DNA of 64,000 bases from Alistipes sp. Its GTDB lineage: Bacteria > Bacteroidota > Bacteroidia > Bacteroidales > Rikenellaceae. Made by a program: the position numbers and the translations under genes. Shown piece after piece: positions 53,087 to 60,898 of the stretch; position 1 is the first letter of the stretch; the number at the start of each line of letters is the position of its first letter. The notes below the pieces were generated by a model that saw only the letters and a program-made list of their open reading frames with translations, made no database searches and was not told the DNA's origin. The stretch is from the NCBI GenBank assembly GCA_017437045.1, contig JAFSBY010000026.1, forward strand, positions 1 through 64,000. The letters are read 5' to 3'.

Positions 53087-54760
53087 TTAGTTTTTCTCAA
53101 CCCATACCATTTTAGCACCATAGTTTACCGATGCATCGCAACAAACATAAATTGTCTCTGACCCATTTACCGTAATATCGATACTAAAGTCATTACCTCC
53201 AACAGTCTTAGTATCTGTCGGGGCCTCTTGTGTAGCTACTTTAGTTGATCCGACATATATCAAGGTATTACGCCCCGTGCCAGAACTACTAGATGAAGCG
53301 TGTGTTATAGACAGCGTACCTGATCCGTTTGCCGTAAACGCAAAATAACCAGATGCCGGTACACCACCGCTGAAGGTTGATTTACCTCCCATTGTAACAC
53401 GCGTAACCTTGGTATTATTCATCGTTCCCGTATCAACAGCCGATTTTCCAGCAACAGCTACAAAGGTCAATACACGAGCTGCATTCTCAGTAGCCGCAAT
53501 CGACAACGGATCTGTTACACTCTGTGTTACTAACGTGCTAAAGTCCCACGTCAAAGTCGTCGTCGATCCTGCTGCAGGAGCAGCCTCGGTCGTAAAGGCA
53601 AAGGTATAAGTTGCAGGCTCCGAATCCTGATAGTCAGCACCATCACCCAAAGCACGCACGGCGAGCGTCTTGCTATAAGCCGTCTCGGGGGTCAGGCCAT
53701 CCACCTTCACCGAGGTCGAGGTAGTCGTCTGCTCCACGCCACCATCGATCGTGTAGGCGTAGCCCGTAGCATTGGCCACAGCCTCCCAGCTGAAGGTTGC
53801 GCTCTGATGATCTACCGCCGGGGTCGTATTGATCACCGGTGCAGCCAGCGGACCCGGGTTGTGGTCAGCCCAAGCCGATGCCGTAACATCCTTGGCCACC
53901 TTATAGAGCATACCGGCCTCATACTTCTTACCCGTCGGGTTGGCAATCACCAACTTGTGGGCCTCGGTATAGATCGTCAGTGTCAGTTTCGACGAGCTAC
54001 CGCTCGGGAAGATATTGAAATAGGCCTTCAACTCGGCAGCCGTCGGATTGGTACCCTCCTCGAAGGTCATCACGATATCATTAACTCTGTTAGCACTCTC
54101 GATCGAGAAAATATAATCACTTGTGCTGTATTTAGCAGTACCGGCAAGCCACTTATCCGAGCTGAGCACCAGACGCGTTACCTTCTCGGTCTGTGCCCAC
54201 TCGGCCGTATTGGTCAGGTGGAAATAAACCAACGCCGTAGCGCGCTTCATATCGAGCGCAACACCCTCACCGGGCAGCTCGCTCTGAACACCCAGACACT
54301 CACCGAGCATCAGATCGTAAGCGCTGTTGTAGTTGTGACCGTTCTGCACGCGATCGCCAAAGGGAATCGCGCTGTTGCTCGAGGTCCACGGATAGCTAGC
54401 ATAGTAGTTCCAAGCCACGGCACCCTCCTGCGTCTTGAGCGTACCCTCGAAGATACCATTGCCCGTGTAGGACAGTTGTCCTCGCGACTCTTTACCCGTA
54501 AAGGTTGTACCATCGGTCGACACCTCGGTGCGGATTGCCAACTGATCGCCCATCTCCCAGGCAGCCGTGAAATAGGTATCCTCCTCGTTGGGGGTCAGCG
54601 TGGCACGGCTCTCGCCCTCCACCTCGATCGACGACGTAGCGGCAATAGCTACCTTCACCGCCTGATCCTGTACCTCATAGGCCGGTTCATCACTCTTCGA
54701 GCAAGCAAATGCCATCACCGCTGCGGCGATGAGCATCGTATATTTGAACAGATTTTTCAT
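53087..54760 (-). CDS. Fimbrillin-like (Mfa/FimA-type) surface lipoprotein with FN3 domain
   Basis: A 557-residue lipoprotein (MKNLFKYTMLIAAAVMAFAC, lipid Cys 20). Residues 40-300 look like the fimbrillin/Mfa family (ATLTPNEEDTYFTAAWEMGD, ALVYFHLTNT, VTRLVLSSDKWLAGTAKYS). Next is an FN3-like domain (APVINTTPAVDHQSATFSWE to YTFAFTTE). The C-terminal beta-sandwich starts LTWDFSTLVTQS and contains SGYFAFTANGSGTLSITHAS and ETIYVCCDASVNYGAKMVWV. It may be a pilus subunit or surface adhesin. A 54-codon gene lies directly upstream in the same transcript. The upstream in-frame extension is not used because the signal begins at MKNLF. Confidence 0.82.
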   Translation of the reverse strand: MKNLFKYTMLIAAAVMAFACSKSDEPAYEVQDQAVKVAIAATSSIEVEGESRATLTPNEEDTYFTAAWEMGDQLAIRTEVSTDGTTFTGKESRGQLSYTGNGIFEGTLKTQEGAVAWNYYASYPWTSSNSAIPFGDRVQNGHNYNSAYDLMLGECLGVQSELPGEGVALDMKRATALVYFHLTNTAEWAQTEKVTRLVLSSDKWLAGTAKYSTSDYIFSIESANRVNDIVMTFEEGTNPTAAELKAYFNIFPSGSSSKLTLTIYTEAHKLVIANPTGKKYEAGMLYKVAKDVTASAWADHNPGPLAAPVINTTPAVDHQSATFSWEAVANATGYAYTIDGGVEQTTTSTSVKVDGLTPETAYSKTLAVRALGDGADYQDSEPATYTFAFTTEAAPAAGSTTTLTWDFSTLVTQSVTDPLSIAATENAARVLTFVAVAGKSAVDTGTMNNTKVTRVTMGGKSTFSGGVPASGYFAFTANGSGTLSITHASSSSSGTGRNTLIYVGSTKVATQEAPTDTKTVGGNDFSIDITVNGSETIYVCCDASVNYGAKMVWVEKN

Positions 54761-54774
54761 AGCTTCAGCAAGGT

Positions 54775-54939
54775 TTAGCTCCACGAATCGGAGTCATCAG
54801 TGATTGATCCATCGCCAAAATCGTCGGGTTGGCCATCCCCCTCGCTCAACACGAATCCACCCTCGACAACCAGGTCAAGGATTTCGATCGCAGGAGTTAC
54901 ATACTGCTCCTCACAGATCGGTAAATAGGTTCTTTTCAT
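54775..54939 (-). CDS. 54-residue acidic peptide upstream of the fimbrillin-like gene
   Basis: ATG at 54939 to TAA at 54775, ending 14 bases before the lipoprotein start. The peptide opens MKRTYLPICEEQYVTPAIEI, continues LDLVVEGGFVLSEGDG, and ends in an Asp/Ser-rich tail. It resembles the short 'MKKTYI.P...v.....e.gf..S' peptides often found before fimbrillin-like and other surface genes in Bacteroidales, whose role is unknown. There is no signal peptide. The promoter with a 98-base leader lies upstream of this gene, so it is first in the operon. Confidence 0.72.
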   Translation of the reverse strand: MKRTYLPICEEQYVTPAIEILDLVVEGGFVLSEGDGQPDDFGDGSITDDSDSWS

Positions 54940-55036
54940 CTTTGGTAGGTTTATTGGTTGTTTTTAAGTTGTTGTCTTTCTGCAAGTTAAAGAATTCCAG
55001 AGCACGTTTCCATCGAAAACGATTTCCGATTAAACA

Positions 55037-55067
55037 CAAATTTAGAGTTTTAATTTAATAAAACCAA
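55037..55067 (-). promoter_or_regulatory. Promoter of the small peptide-fimbrillin operon
   Basis: Minus-strand TAAATTTG (55044-55037) with TTGG at 55067-55064, about 20 bases apart. Confidence 0.65.
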
Positions 55068-55123
55068 CTTTTTTATCAAAAAAAATAGACGACCACAAAG
55101 GAGTCATATTGCGTAAATCTTTG

Positions 55124-55131
55124 TACCTTTG
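55124..55131 (+). promoter_or_regulatory. -7 box directly before tsaD
   Basis: TACCTTTG fits TAnnTTTG and ends five bases before the tsaD ATG, which would give a leaderless transcript. No good -33 box was found. Confidence 0.45.
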
Positions 55132-55136
55132 CCCTC

Positions 55137-56168
55137 ATGAACAGCGAAATCACCATTTTAGGCATCGAATCTTCGTGCGACGACACCTCGGCAGCTGTAT
55201 TGCGCAATAACGTACTGCTCTCGAACGTGATCGCCTCGCAGGCCGTACATATTAAATATGGAGGCGTGATCCCCGAGTTAGCCTCGCGCGCCCATCAGCA
55301 GAACATCATCCCGGTGGTCGATACCGCCCTCAAAGAGGCCGGCATCGGCATCGACGAGGTGGACGCCATCGCCTTCACGCGAGGGCCGGGCCTGGTCGGA
55401 TCGCTCCTGGTAGGCGTGTCGTTTGCCAAAGGGTTGTCGTTAGCACAAAACATCCCGATGGTCGAGGTAAACCACCTGCAAGGGCACATCCTCTCGCACC
55501 TGATCGACCTGCCCGATCGTCAGCTCCCCCACCCCGACTTTCCGTTCTTGTGTCTGCTCGTGAGCGGTGGCCACACGCAGATCGTGCGCGTAGATTCTCC
55601 GACCGAGATGGAGATTCTCGGCACGACGATCGACGATGCAGCCGGCGAGGCCTTCGATAAGTGCGCCAAGGTGATGGGGCTCCCCTACCCGGGAGGTCCG
55701 GTCATCGACCGTTTAGCCCAGGAGGGTAACCCCAAGGCATTCCGCTTTGCCCACCCCCACGTCGAGGGCTACAACTACTCCTTCTCGGGGCTCAAGACCT
55801 CGTTCCTCTACACGTTGCGCGACGCGATGGCCGAAAACCCCAACTTCATCGAGGAGAACAAGGCCGACCTGTGCGCCTCGTTACAGACGACCATTGTCGA
55901 GATCCTGATCAAGCAGCTGGTGCGCGTAGCCAAGGAGACCGGCATCCGCGACATCGCCATCGCTGGTGGTGTATCGGCCAATTCGGGGCTGCGTAACGGC
56001 ATCGTAGCCGAGGGCAAAAAGCGTAAATGGCGCACCTTCCTGCCCGAGTTCCGCTTTACGACCGATAATGCAGCCATGATCGCCATGGCGGGCTACCACC
56101 GCTACCTGCAAGAGGAGTTCGCGCCCCTCGACATTGCCCCCGTAGCTCGCTTGGAGGAGCTCTTATAG
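55137..56168 (+). CDS. tsaD: tRNA N6-adenosine threonylcarbamoyltransferase TsaD
   Basis: Transfers the threonylcarbamoyl group to A37 of ANN-decoding tRNAs, with TsaB and TsaE. The 343-residue protein begins ILGIESSCDDTSAAVL (family norm), with EVNHLQGHILSHL (HxxxH metal site), FLCLLVSGGHTQIV, DDAAGEAFDKCAKVMGLPYP, FSFSGLKTSF-like YSFSGLKTS, and FTTDNAAMIAMAGYH at the end. It is single and convergent with the terminase gene. Its terminator overlaps that gene's last codons. Confidence 0.97.
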   Translation: MNSEITILGIESSCDDTSAAVLRNNVLLSNVIASQAVHIKYGGVIPELASRAHQQNIIPVVDTALKEAGIGIDEVDAIAFTRGPGLVGSLLVGVSFAKGLSLAQNIPMVEVNHLQGHILSHLIDLPDRQLPHPDFPFLCLLVSGGHTQIVRVDSPTEMEILGTTIDDAAGEAFDKCAKVMGLPYPGGPVIDRLAQEGNPKAFRFAHPHVEGYNYSFSGLKTSFLYTLRDAMAENPNFIEENKADLCASLQTTIVEILIKQLVRVAKETGIRDIAIAGGVSANSGLRNGIVAEGKKRKWRTFLPEFRFTTDNAAMIAMAGYHRYLQEEFAPLDIAPVARLEELL

Positions 56169-56205
56169 CGGCAACCCACAAGGGGCATAGCGCAATCCCC
56201 GCATG

Positions 56206-56236
56206 TTGAATTGGGAATTTTGAATTTTGAATTTTA
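56206..56236. repeat. AT-rich intergenic repeat (GAATTTT type)
   Basis: TTGAATTGGGAATTTTGAAT followed by another TTTGAATTTT unit, like 3304-3345. It lies between tsaD and the terminase stop. Confidence 0.5.
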
Positions 56237-57646
56237 CAGAAACCGCACTCTTCGGAGGCGGTTTTTTGTTCGATCCACCACCTCGCGCTCGACAATGCCG
56301 GTCACCACATCGGCTGCATCGTGCCAACGATTGGCCGAGAACAGGCGTCGATAGGTGGTCAGGTGGGCATACAGCTCGGGCCATAACAGATTCCACCCCT
56401 TCGGGAAACGTACCAAATGGAGCACCGTGGCAGCATTGGAGAGGATGCGGGCCTCCTTGTTGGCACTCTGGTGGAACCACTCAACCTTGACCATCGGGAC
56501 CAATCGTTGCACGGCACGCGCAAATCCGCGACCACCGTTGTTGCTCTCCACAAAGACCTGGCGCACTCCGGCACGCTCCAACATCTGGGCGACCATCGTC
56601 TCGGTCACCTCCATCGGCTCACGCGTATAGACCGCATCGGTGATATAGATCACCCCGTCGGCATCGACCTCATAGGCCAACGAGCAGAGATAGTCGTCGC
56701 CCGTGTCGGCCGTGTCGGTATAGGCTCCACGGCGTACAATCTCGCGCGGGAGGTGGTCGTATTCGCCCAACTGCACCCCATAGAGCAGCCCCTCGCGCAC
56801 CGAAGGGTGGCCCTGATACATCGCCTCGAAACGCAGGGGATCGAGCCGCCGTTTCGTGCACAGCAACTCGGCCGACTGCTGCTCCTCCCACAACGCCTCC
56901 CCCTCGGCTCGCGGATCGAGCTCGGTGGCCGGTGAGGCCTTCAATGCCTCGAAATTCAGATGCAGCCACCCCTGCTCGGGCACCTCGTCGAGTTGCGACC
57001 AGCGCGTCAGCTCCACAAAGGGCTCGCGGCGTTGTAGTTCGCCGATCAGATCCTCCTCATGCCACCGTGTAAAGACAATCAGCTCGCGCGAATGGTTGTG
57101 CATGCGGGTGCGCACCACCGAGGTGTACCACTCCCAGCAATTGGCCCGGATGAGGGGTGAATTGGCCTCCAAAGCATCTTTATAGAGGTCATCGAGGATG
57201 AAACAATCGACCCGATTGCCCGTCAGTGAGCCTTCGCGTCCGACCGAGAGGAGCGACCCCAGATGGTCGATCACCTCCACCTCGTCGGAGGTGCGGATAT
57301 AGCCCGCAGGCTTCGTGCCCTGCTTGATGGTCGTCGCGGGAAACAGTTCGGCATATTCGCGCGAGTCGAGGATGCGCTGCACGCGGCGGTTGAACTTCGA
57401 AGCCAGCGTGCCCGAATAGGAGGCAATCGCCACCCGGCAATCGGGATCAAGCCCCATCAAATAGGCCGGCAGCAAGGTCGTCGCCCCGACCGATTTGCCA
57501 TGCTGGGGCGGCATGGTGATCACCAAGCGGCGAATACGCCCCTCGGCAAAGGCCTCCAAGACGCGGTAGTAGGCCCGATGAAAGGGTTGCAACTCCAAAA
57601 AGGGATAGACCGTGGTTGCAAAGTCGGCAAAAGAGAGTTTTGACAT
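56234..57646 (-). CDS. Phage terminase large subunit (orphan)
   Basis: A 470-residue DNA-packaging motor. The ATPase part has VITMPPQHGKSVGATTLLPA (Walker A), DCFILDDLYKD (Walker B) and RELIVFTRWHEEDLIG (motif III/coupling). The RNase H-like nuclease part has GAYTDTADTGDDYLC, VFVESNNGGRGFA and RWHDAADVVTG with its acidic residues in place. It appears full-length and undamaged. No portal, capsid, small subunit or integrase gene is nearby; the only phage-type neighbours are a 95-residue protein gene and the divergent repressor. It is either a prophage remnant or kept for another use. Confidence 0.88.
   Translation of the reverse strand: MSKLSFADFATTVYPFLELQPFHRAYYRVLEAFAEGRIRRLVITMPPQHGKSVGATTLLPAYLMGLDPDCRVAIASYSGTLASKFNRRVQRILDSREYAELFPATTIKQGTKPAGYIRTSDEVEVIDHLGSLLSVGREGSLTGNRVDCFILDDLYKDALEANSPLIRANCWEWYTSVVRTRMHNHSRELIVFTRWHEEDLIGELQRREPFVELTRWSQLDEVPEQGWLHLNFEALKASPATELDPRAEGEALWEEQQSAELLCTKRRLDPLRFEAMYQGHPSVREGLLYGVQLGEYDHLPREIVRRGAYTDTADTGDDYLCSLAYEVDADGVIYITDAVYTREPMEVTETMVAQMLERAGVRQVFVESNNGGRGFARAVQRLVPMVKVEWFHQSANKEARILSNAATVLHLVRFPKGWNLLWPELYAHLTTYRRLFSANRWHDAADVVTGIVEREVVDRTKNRLRRVRFL
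56241..56267 (+). terminator. Terminator of tsaD, inside the end of the terminase gene
   Basis: AACCGC-A-CTC, loop TTCG, GAGGCGGTT, then TTTTG. The hairpin lies within the last codons of the minus-strand terminase gene. Confidence 0.8.
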
Positions 57647-57826
57647 TATTATTAAAGGTATTAAAAGTGAATAGGCGGGAAAAAGAGGGAGCCCCGTTCG
57701 CTTCAGGCTCCACTCTTGATGCTCCTCTGTGCGGCAACACGACGGGCGGAGCGTGGTTTACGAAGGGACGACCGATGGGCGTTGCCGCGCCCGAGAAGAG
57801 GTGAAAATCGGTCGTTCGGGCTACGC

Positions 57827-58114
57827 TTAGAACAATTCGCGCAGTGTGTTGAAGCTAAAGTCATTGAGCAGCTCGACAGCACCCTCCTCGGTGTGGAACT
57901 CCCACCACACGGGGACACAATCGGTCACTTGCAGGAAACGACCCTCGGGGGCCTCCAACACCTTATGGCGCACAAAACACGACACCACCAGGCGGCAGCT
58001 CATCTGCTCGTAGGCGAAGCAGATCGAGCCCGAGAAATAGGGGCGATCGCCCACCGCATCCATCAGACGCGACTTCAGCTCTTCGTAAAGTGTAACTGAA
58101 ACAGAATAGATCAT
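57827..58114 (-). CDS. 95-residue protein of unknown function next to the terminase
   Basis: A soluble small protein (YSVSVTLYEELKSRLMDAVG, RLVVSCFVRHKVLEAPEGRF, PVWWEFHTEEGAVELLNDFS). Alternating strands suggest a compact alpha/beta fold. There is no known family. It is transcribed with the terminase gene on the minus strand, 180 bases ahead, and divergent from the repressor gene. That is the position often taken by early or controlled phage genes. Confidence 0.65.
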   Translation of the reverse strand: MIYSVSVTLYEELKSRLMDAVGDRPYFSGSICFAYEQMSCRLVVSCFVRHKVLEAPEGRFLQVTDCVPVWWEFHTEEGAVELLNDFSFNTLRELF

Positions 58115-58143
58115 TGAATTACATTTTTTTAGCGTAAAATAAT

Positions 58144-58173
58144 TTGGTTTTTAGAATAAATTGTTTAACTTTG
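58144..58173 (+). promoter_or_regulatory. Promoter of the repressor-yhcH unit
   Basis: TTTGG with TTG at 58144-58146 and TAACTTTG at 58166-58173, 19 bases apart. It is a strong match to the Bacteroidota consensus. Confidence 0.75.
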
Positions 58174-58248
58174 CAAAGGCAAAAGTAGAGGCGTCTATTG
58201 TCAATTCATGTCAAACAAACGAGAATTTAACCACCCCGCACAGTGCTT

Positions 58249-58920
58249 ATGAATACACGTGTAAAAGCCCTCCGAAAGAGCCTCGGATGGACTCAAGAGC
58301 AGCTCGCCAAGCGATTAGGCATCGGAAAAGCAGCCCTCTCGATGATCGAGACGGGCAAAGCAAGTCTGACAACCCGCAACCGCAACCTGCTGGTTCAAGA
58401 ATTGAACGTAAATCCCGAATGGTTAGAGGAGGGCATCGGCGCGATGTTCAATGCCGAGCCCTCGCTGCAACCCTATCGGTTGCGGAGCGATTCGACCGTG
58501 CCGGTACAGAGCGTACCGCTCTATTCGATGGAGGCCACAGCCGGCTTGGTGCCCCTCTTCACCGACCGCGAGCGCTTCCGCCCCATCGACAACATCGTCA
58601 TTCCCAACCTGCCCAAATGCGACGGTGCGCTCTACGTAGCCGGCGATTCGATGTATCCGCTCCTCAAGAGTGGCGACATCGTCCTCTACAAACAGTTGCA
58701 TTCGGTCGAAGAGATCTTCTGGGGCGACATGTACCTGCTCTCGATCGACCTCGAAGGCGAGGAGTATGTCATGGTGAAGTACATCCAACGCTCCGAGCGC
58801 GAGGGCTACGTGCGTTTGGTGAGCGAAAATCGCCACCATGCCGACAAAGAGGTCGCCATCAGCCGCATCCGCGCCTTGGCACTCGTCAAAGCCTCGATCC
58901 GCATCAACTCCATCCGATAA
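58249..58920 (+). CDS. XRE/S24 LexA-like repressor
   Basis: A 223-residue phage-type repressor. The N-terminal HTH_3 domain is at residues 1-65 (VKALRKSLGWTQEQLAKRLG, KAALSMIETGKASLT). The C-terminal S24 peptidase-like domain has a cleavage-type Ala-Gly pair at 98-99 (MEATAGLVPLF), nucleophile Ser 134 (VAGDSMYPLLKSGD) and general-base Lys 177 (MVKYIQR). The spacing is that of LexA and CI. It should bind an operator between itself and the divergent 95-residue gene and be inactivated by self-cleavage during DNA damage. A GTG six bases upstream is an alternative start. A YhcH-type gene follows after 22 bases. Confidence 0.92.
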   Translation: MNTRVKALRKSLGWTQEQLAKRLGIGKAALSMIETGKASLTTRNRNLLVQELNVNPEWLEEGIGAMFNAEPSLQPYRLRSDSTVPVQSVPLYSMEATAGLVPLFTDRERFRPIDNIVIPNLPKCDGALYVAGDSMYPLLKSGDIVLYKQLHSVEEIFWGDMYLLSIDLEGEEYVMVKYIQRSEREGYVRLVSENRHHADKEVAISRIRALALVKASIRINSIR

Positions 58921-58942
58921 ACCTTTTAATACCTTTTATACC

Positions 58943-59500
58943 ATGAAACAGCACTTCCGCACCCTCTCCCTTGCGCTGCTGGCACTCCTTGCCATCGCCT
59001 GCGCAGGCAACAACGAGAAACCCATCCCCGCAGCCATCAGCGAGGCTGTCGTCTTTACGCCCGAATCGGCCGAAGCCGAGAAGCTGGCCGCCTACCACCC
59101 GCTCTTTGCGAAGCTCTTCGACTACCTCCACACCCACCGCCTCGACACGATGCAGGCCGGCCGCTACGAGATCGAGGGCGACCGCCTCTTCCTGATGCTC
59201 AACATCAACGAACTGAAGGCCCGTGAGGAGGCTCCGCTCGAGGTGCACGACCGCTACTACGACCTGCAGATCGCCCTGCGCATCGACGAGACCTTTGGCC
59301 TTTCGCACCGCAGTGCCTGCCATGCCCCGCGTGGCGAGATGAATACCGAGGCCGACATCCTCTTCTTCGACGATGAGCCCGAGCGTTACGTAACGCTGCG
59401 TCCGGGCGAGGCTATCGTCCTCTCACCCGAGATGGCCCATGCCCCGCTGATCGGCCAAGGCGAGCAATTCAAAGCCGTCTTTAAGATCAAGTGCGAATAA
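58943..59500 (+). CDS. YhcH/YjgK/YiaL-family lipoprotein
   Basis: A 185-residue lipoprotein (LALLALLAIACAGN, lipid Cys 19) whose body is a cupin-like YhcH/EbgC domain. It shows LDTMQAGRYEIEGDRLFLML, LEVHDRYYDLQIAL and LRPGEAIVLSPEMAHAP, the family's metal-binding His/Glu region. Family members are linked to sialic acid or sugar anomer handling. Placement before kduI, kduD and galM fits sugar metabolism, though it sits 22 bases behind the phage-type repressor and may share its transcript. Confidence 0.85.
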   Translation: MKQHFRTLSLALLALLAIACAGNNEKPIPAAISEAVVFTPESAEAEKLAAYHPLFAKLFDYLHTHRLDTMQAGRYEIEGDRLFLMLNINELKAREEAPLEVHDRYYDLQIALRIDETFGLSHRSACHAPRGEMNTEADILFFDDEPERYVTLRPGEAIVLSPEMAHAPLIGQGEQFKAVFKIKCE

Positions 59501-59576
59501 ACGCCCGCACCACACGCGACTTTGGCCCTTTTTTGGTGCGATGTGCGTCTCCGACGGATTATTTTGCGCAGGAATT

Positions 59577-59606
59577 TTGTAATCTCAAATTCTTTTGCTA
59601 TTTTTG
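59577..59606 (+). promoter_or_regulatory. Promoter of kduI
   Basis: TTG at 59577-59579 and TATTTTTG at 59599-59606, 19 bases apart. Confidence 0.7.
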
Positions 59607-59651
59607 TTTGGATAAACAGAACAAATTGATCACACAATAACACAAACTACT

Positions 59652-60494
59652 ATGAAAACCAATTACGAAGTACGCTATGCAGCCCATCCCGAGGATGCAA
59701 AGCATTATGACACAGCCCGCATGCGCCGCGATTTCCTGATCGAGAAGGTCTTCTCGGCTGACGAGGTAAACATGGTCTATTCGATGTACGACCGCATGGT
59801 TGTCGGTGGCGCTATGCCCGTTCAGGAGGCCCTCAAGCTGGAGGCTATCGACCCGCTGAAGGCTCCCTACTTCCTCACGCGTCGTGAGCTGGGTATCTTC
59901 AACGTAGGAGGCAAGGGCGTCGTAAAGCATGGCGACGAGAGCTACGAGTTAGACTACAAGGAGGCCCTCTACCTGGGTGCCGGCGATAAGGATGTCGTCT
60001 TCGAGAGCGTAGATCCCGAGAAGCCCGCCAAGTTCTACTTCAACTCGTGCACGGCACACTGCACCTACCCCGACAAGAAGATCACGAAGAACGACGCTAT
60101 CGTAGCCCAGATGGGTTCGCTCGAGGGCTCGAACGAGCGCAACATCAACAAGATGATCGTAAACCAGGTACTGCCGACCTGCCAGCTGCAGATGGGTATG
60201 ACCGAGTTGGCAACGGGTAGCGTATGGAACACCATGCCGGCTCACGTTCACTCGCGCCGTATGGAGGCTTACTTCTATTTTGAGGTGCCCGAGGAGCACG
60301 CTGTTTGCCACCTGATGGGTGAGGTCGAGGAGACGCGCCACATCTGGATGAAGGGCGACCAGGCCGTTCTTTCGCCCGAGTGGTCGATCCACAGCGCCGC
60401 TGCTACGCACAACTACACCTTCATTTGGGGTATGGGTGGCGAGAACCTCGACTACGGAGACCAAGATTTCTCGAAAATTACGGATTTGAAGTAA
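59652..60494 (+). CDS. kduI: 5-dehydro-4-deoxy-D-glucuronate isomerase
   Basis: Converts 5-keto-4-deoxyuronate, released from pectin or glycosaminoglycans by lyases, to 2,5-diketo-3-deoxygluconate. The 280-residue cupin has VRYAAHPEDAKHYDT at the start, NVGGKGVVKHGDESYELDYK, YFNSCTAHCTYPDKKITK, and the metal site MPAHVHSRRMEAYFYFE, with HLMGEVEETRHIWM and SIHSAAATHNYTFIWGMGGE after it. Normal length. The gene's 3' end has an inverted match in the repeat element behind it. kduD follows after that element. Confidence 0.96.
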   Translation: MKTNYEVRYAAHPEDAKHYDTARMRRDFLIEKVFSADEVNMVYSMYDRMVVGGAMPVQEALKLEAIDPLKAPYFLTRRELGIFNVGGKGVVKHGDESYELDYKEALYLGAGDKDVVFESVDPEKPAKFYFNSCTAHCTYPDKKITKNDAIVAQMGSLEGSNERNINKMIVNQVLPTCQLQMGMTELATGSVWNTMPAHVHSRRMEAYFYFEVPEEHAVCHLMGEVEETRHIWMKGDQAVLSPEWSIHSAAATHNYTFIWGMGGENLDYGDQDFSKITDLK

Positions 60495-60898
60495 GAGAAA
60501 GCAAGGTTTAGCGTTTAGACGGACGGTTTTCGACACGGAGGACCCTTTTCGAAGAATCCGTATTTTCGAGAAATCTGATAGAGACAATCCTCCTAAATCC
60601 CCCTTTGATAAGGGGGACTTTGAGGGTGGAGCTATCAACGGTCTCAAGAAAATTTGCGATCAGACGGACGGTTTTCGACTCGGAGGAACCTTTTCGAAGA
60701 ATCCGTATTTTCGAGAAATCCGATATAGACAATCCTCCTAAATCCCCCTTTGATAAGGGGGACTTCGAGGGTGGAGCTATCAACGGTCTCAAGAAAATTT
60801 GCGATCAGACGGACGGGTTCTAACGTGGAGGAACTAAAGCTAAAAAAATTAACCACAAGCGGTATCAAATCGCCGCCACATAAAAACAAACACACACT
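60495..60898 (+). repeat. kduI-kduD gap with a 145-bp tandem palindromic element
   Basis: Units start at 60518 and 60663, with a 28-base start of a third at 60808 (exact 145-base period). Each holds AATCCGTATTTTCGAGAAATC, the block GAYAATCC-type GACAATCCTCCTAAATCC, the palindrome CCCCCTTTGATAAGGGGG and GGTGGAGCTATCAACGGTC. The 21-base string at 60555-60575 and 60700-60720 is an inverted match, with one base missing, to 60465-60486 in the kduI end. This is the same family as the elements behind der and the decarboxylase gene. There is no reading frame of note. Confidence 0.9.

Noticed and set aside
57703..57918. 71-codon minus-strand frame between the 95-residue gene and the terminase, as a possible terminase small subunit
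   Set aside because: Its first half overlaps the 95-residue gene in another frame, and the rest is a basic tail without an HTH. The gap 57647-57826 is left without a gene.
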